Shown here in pieces: positions 61,452 to 64,000 of a stretch of DNA of 64,000 nt (its first letter is position 1; each line of letters begins with the position of its first letter). The stretch comes from Chitinophaga flava (GTDB lineage: Bacteria; Bacteroidota; Bacteroidia; Chitinophagales; Chitinophagaceae): positions 1,674,001 to 1,738,000 of the forward strand of contig NZ_QFFJ01000001.1 in assembly GCF_003308995.1 (NCBI RefSeq). The letters run 5' to 3'. The translations under genes and the position numbers were made by a program. The notes below the pieces were generated by a model. That model made no database searches. It had not been told where the DNA came from and saw nothing but the letters and a program-made list of their open reading frames with translations.

Positions 61452-61536
61452 ATTTTCAATAAACAGGACGTGCTTTTTAGAAAAGCGGCACTAAAGTACT
61501 TAAAATTACTTACCTAACTATGACATAAAAAGTTCC

Positions 61537-61544
61537 TACCTTTG
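61537..61544 (+). promoter_or_regulatory. Candidate -7 box for mtaB
   Basis: TACCTTTG matches TAnnTTTG. The expected start near 61551 is only about 3 nt before the mtaB ATG at 61554, so the mRNA would be nearly leaderless. No -33 TTG is evident. Confidence 0.45.
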
Positions 61545-61553
61545 CCCTCCTTT

Positions 61554-62831
61554 ATGGAACAGGTAAAAACAGTAGCATTTCATACACTCGGCTGTAAGCT
61601 GAATTTTTCAGAGACCTCTACTTTGAGCAGGTTGCTGGAACAGGATGGGTTTATGAAAACAGATTTTGAAAGCACAGCAGATGTGTACGTGATCAACACC
61701 TGCTCTGTGACCGATAATGCCGACAAGGAATGCCGGCAGCTGGTACGCCGTATTCAGCGCCGTGCACCAGAAAGCATGATCGTCATCACCGGCTGTTATG
61801 CACAGCTCAAACCTCAGGAAATCGCTTCTATTGAAGGGGTAGACCTGGTACTGGGCGCTGCAGAAAAATTCAATATCACCGAACATCTGAAAACACTCAC
61901 TAAAGGAGACAGTGCCAAAATCTGTTCCTGTGATATTGAAGATGTCAATACCTTCCATGCCTCCTACTCTGTCAACGACCGTACCCGTACCTTCCTGAAA
62001 GTACAGGATGGCTGCGACTACAGCTGTACCTTCTGTACCATCCCTATGGCCAGAGGAAAAAGCCGCAGCGACAGTGTTGCCAGCGTAGTGGAAAATGCCG
62101 TTAAACTGGCCAGCGACGGCGTAAAGGAAATAGTGCTTACCGGCGTCAACCTGGGCGATTTCGGTAAAGGCCTTACCGGTGGCAAAAAAAGAGAAGAAAG
62201 TTTTTATGAACTGATACAGGAACTGGATAAGGTAGAAGGTATAGAACGTTACCGTATCTCTTCTATCGAACCCAACCTGCTCACCAACGAGATCATCGAG
62301 TTTGTGGCCAACAGCCGCAGGTTCATGCCTCACTTCCATATTCCGCTGCAGAGCGGCAACAATGAGATCCTGGGCCTGATGCGCCGCCGCTACCGCCGCG
62401 AACTGTATGCGGAAAAAGTAGCGCTCATCAAACAGTTCATGCCTCACTGCGCTATCGGTGTAGACGTGATCGTTGGCTTCCCTTCTGAAAGTGATGTCCA
62501 ATTCCAGGACACCTATGACTTCCTGCATTCGCTGGATGTATCGTACCTGCACGTGTTCACCTACTCAGAAAGAGCCAATACCCCCGCACTCGAGATCAAC
62601 CCCGTAGTGCCGGTTAACGTGCGCCATGAACGCAACAAACAGCTCCGTAATCTCAGTCATAAAAAACAACAATACTTCAACGAACAATATCTCCAGCAAA
62701 CCCGTAAAGTATTGTTTGAAGGACATAACAAAGACGGTATGATGGAAGGTTATACCGACAACTATATCCGCGTAACTACGCCCTTCCGCCAGGAATGGGT
62801 AAACCAGCTGGTAGACTGGGAACTGCGCTAA
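61554..62831 (+). CDS. mtaB: tRNA t6A37 methylthiotransferase MtaB
   Basis: A 425-residue radical-SAM enzyme that adds a methylthio group to t6A37 of tRNA. The N-terminal MTTase domain has three cluster Cys (HTLGCKLNFSE, INTCSVT, VITGCYAQ). The radical-SAM CxxxCxxC is in GCDYSCTFCTIPMARG, and a C-terminal TRAM-like domain follows. ATG at 61554 is chosen over an in-frame TTG at 61542 that overlaps the -7 box. Confidence 0.95.
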   Translation: MEQVKTVAFHTLGCKLNFSETSTLSRLLEQDGFMKTDFESTADVYVINTCSVTDNADKECRQLVRRIQRRAPESMIVITGCYAQLKPQEIASIEGVDLVLGAAEKFNITEHLKTLTKGDSAKICSCDIEDVNTFHASYSVNDRTRTFLKVQDGCDYSCTFCTIPMARGKSRSDSVASVVENAVKLASDGVKEIVLTGVNLGDFGKGLTGGKKREESFYELIQELDKVEGIERYRISSIEPNLLTNEIIEFVANSRRFMPHFHIPLQSGNNEILGLMRRRYRRELYAEKVALIKQFMPHCAIGVDVIVGFPSESDVQFQDTYDFLHSLDVSYLHVFTYSERANTPALEINPVVPVNVRHERNKQLRNLSHKKQQYFNEQYLQQTRKVLFEGHNKDGMMEGYTDNYIRVTTPFRQEWVNQLVDWELR

Positions 62832-62838
62832 TCTTTTT

Positions 62839-62869
62839 ACCCTCTCTGTATCGCTGATACAGAGAGGGT
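62839..62869. terminator. Hairpin between mtaB and the DinB-like gene
   Basis: A perfect 14-bp stem (62839-62852 with 62856-62869) with a 3-nt loop lies just after the mtaB stop, between convergent genes. Neither side has a clear T tract, so termination strength is uncertain. Confidence 0.6.
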
Positions 62870-62914
62870 CTACTTAATCATCACACTATTCATCACTCCG
62901 GCCCGTTGGGGCTA

Positions 62915-63553
62915 TTATTTCGGGAAACCCGGATCAGCTTTTACTTCTTCGATTTGTTTGATATGACGTGCTGTATGGCCTGCGTCAAACAGTAATAACT
63001 GGTACGCATCTATGGTGCCTATGTTCGGGTTATCTGTAATGTGATCACGTAATTTGTCTTTGGTAGTGGCTACATAATCAATCAGCCCATCTCTCTGTCT
63101 GACAAAGGCATCCACCGCATCTGCAGGAGAAGCATAATTATGTTTAGGCATACCAAAATCAGGTGTTTTCTGTTTTTTGCTACGGTCTTCCACCATAGTG
63201 AGCAGGCTTTCATCTGTATACTTCAGGTCTTTCTTTTTTGCCGGATCTGCGGGCTGGCTCATCAGGTTCTTTTCTGTGTCCATCAGCATTTTTTCGATGA
63301 TGCTGATATGTTCCACATTTTCTATGATAGACCAGCGGTCTGGTGCCGGCTTATATTGCAGTTGTGCATCCGTGAGGCCAGCGATAGATTTCAGCAGATT
63401 TTCCCTTGAATCTTTCAGCTGTGAGATCAGCATCATTTTGTCTTCAGCCCGGAATTCATGCCGCATACTGTGATGATGCCGTGTATGGCGGTGCGGAGGA
63501 GCGATAAAGCCCGAAAACAGTACCACTGCCATCAATAAGAGTACTTTTTTCAT
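62915..63553 (-). CDS. DinB-superfamily exported protein
   Basis: A 212-residue protein. ATG at 63553 begins a signal peptide (MKKVLLLMAVVLFSGFIAP); the frame runs 40 codons further upstream but without a sensible start. After a His-rich stretch (PPHRHTRHHHSMRHE) the DinB-like four-helix domain shows H-type metal sites (IIENVEHISIIEKM, LLFDAGHTARHIKQIEEV). Metal-dependent transferase or hydrolase activity is typical of the family, but this one is apparently secreted and its substrate is unknown. Confidence 0.83.
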   Translation of the reverse strand: MKKVLLLMAVVLFSGFIAPPHRHTRHHHSMRHEFRAEDKMMLISQLKDSRENLLKSIAGLTDAQLQYKPAPDRWSIIENVEHISIIEKMLMDTEKNLMSQPADPAKKKDLKYTDESLLTMVEDRSKKQKTPDFGMPKHNYASPADAVDAFVRQRDGLIDYVATTKDKLRDHITDNPNIGTIDAYQLLLFDAGHTARHIKQIEEVKADPGFPK

Positions 63554-63594
63554 TGCAGTAAATTTTGGTGGACAATGGGGTTGGTAAGCAATTA

Positions 63595-63602
63595 CAAAGC
63601 TA
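63595..63602 (-). promoter_or_regulatory. Candidate -7 box for the DinB-like gene
   Basis: TAGCTTTG on the minus strand matches TAnnTTTG. It lies just past the aat stop and gives a leader of about 35 nt. A -33 TTG at proper spacing is not seen. Confidence 0.42.
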
Positions 63603-63608
63603 CAAAAA

Positions 63609-64000
63609 TCATGAAACTTGCAGTAGTTCAAGAAAGGTATCACGACTGATGAAACCGGCTCCCAGTGAGGCAAGGTGCTCCGTTTCCACCTGACAGTCGA
63701 TCAAAGCGAGTTCATGCGCATAAGCCTGTACGAAAGTAATAAAGGCGGCTTTGGAAGCATTGCTGACATCGGCAAACATTGACTCACCAAAGAAGCAGGA
63801 ACCAATTTTTACGCCGTACAGTCCGCCCACCAGCCGGTCATCTTCCCAACTCTCTATCGACATGGCATACCCTGCTTTATGCAGGCGGATATAGGCATCC
63901 TGCATCTCCTTAGTGATCCAGGTACCGTTTTGTCCTGCACGCGGAATACGGCTGCAGCGGGCTATTACAGCCGGAAAGTCCGCATTGTAGGTGATACGGA
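63609..64000 (-). CDS. aat: Leucyl/phenylalanyl-tRNA-protein transferase, partial
   Basis: Only the C-terminal ~129 residues are in the window; the gene continues past the right edge. The translated sequence YNADFPAVIARCSRIPRAGQ, NGTWITKEMQDAYIRLHKAG, SWEDDRLVGGLYGVKIG and CFFGESMF matches the Aat family, which adds Leu or Phe to N-terminal Lys/Arg of proteins for ClpS-ClpAP degradation. The frame remains open to position 64000. Confidence 0.93.
   Translation of the reverse strand, partial: RITYNADFPAVIARCSRIPRAGQNGTWITKEMQDAYIRLHKAGYAMSIESWEDDRLVGGLYGVKIGSCFFGESMFADVSNASKAAFITFVQAYAHELALIDCQVETEHLASLGAGFISRDTFLELLQVS

Overview
The window looks like a chromosome segment from a Bacteroidota bacterium, most likely of the Chitinophaga type (Chitinophagaceae). 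This rests on protein families recognised by eye, not on a search. Supporting signs are a TAnnTTTG / TTTG promoter grammar, a transferred-acyl arginine operon with an ArgF'-type transcarbamylase, a TonB receptor under a TPP riboswitch, a YD-repeat/RHS gene pair with the DUF6443-type layout, a NagB-PIG-L fusion, and a tRNA gene with no encoded CCA. No phage, plasmid or complete insertion sequence is visible.

Layout. 1-8 kb is housekeeping: a partial KdsC-like phosphatase, a DUF2520 Rossmann protein, topA with a SirB1-like protein, an Ala-rich lipoprotein, der and era, an initiator tRNA and ssb. 8.1-10.6 kb holds a TPP riboswitch and a TonB-dependent receptor, probably for thiamine. 10.8-19.2 kb is a three-gene minus-strand RHS module: a 1130-residue YD protein, a 1479-residue RHS-core protein with a variable-looking C-terminal tail, and a small multi-pass membrane protein that could be its immunity partner. 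19.8-20.9 kb has two unrecognised small genes. 21.0-29.6 kb is a complete eight-gene arginine operon (GNAT-argG-argC-argD-argF'-argB-argE-argH) with a good promoter and a long structured leader.

29.7-47.6 kb is a glycoconjugate-degradation region. It holds a GH29 fucosidase, a GH109-type NAD-dependent alpha-N-acetylgalactosaminidase, galactokinase, two FHS-type sugar permeases, a ROK sugar kinase, a glycosylasparaginase, CutC, a phosphodiesterase, an EEP-family phosphatase, a GH20 hexosaminidase and a NagB-PIG-L fusion. Together these could strip fucose, GalNAc and GlcNAc from glycoproteins, cut the GlcNAc-Asn bond, import the sugars, phosphorylate them and feed them to glycolysis. No SusC/SusD pair is present, so the route across the outer membrane is not explained by this window.

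47.7-64 kb is mixed: a small HD hydrolase, an acidic-tail protein, a 352-bp inverted-repeat REP/MITE-like element, a lipoprotein, YeiH, a methyltransferase, a glutamine-amidotransferase remnant overlapping ypdA, murB, a Rossmann protein, a DUF3857-like protein, priA-plsC, a DUF4258 protein, mtaB, a DinB-like protein and a partial aat. Intergenic DNA is unusually rich in inverted repeats, several of which lie directly against start codons. One 60-bp inverted duplication supplies the last codons of galK.
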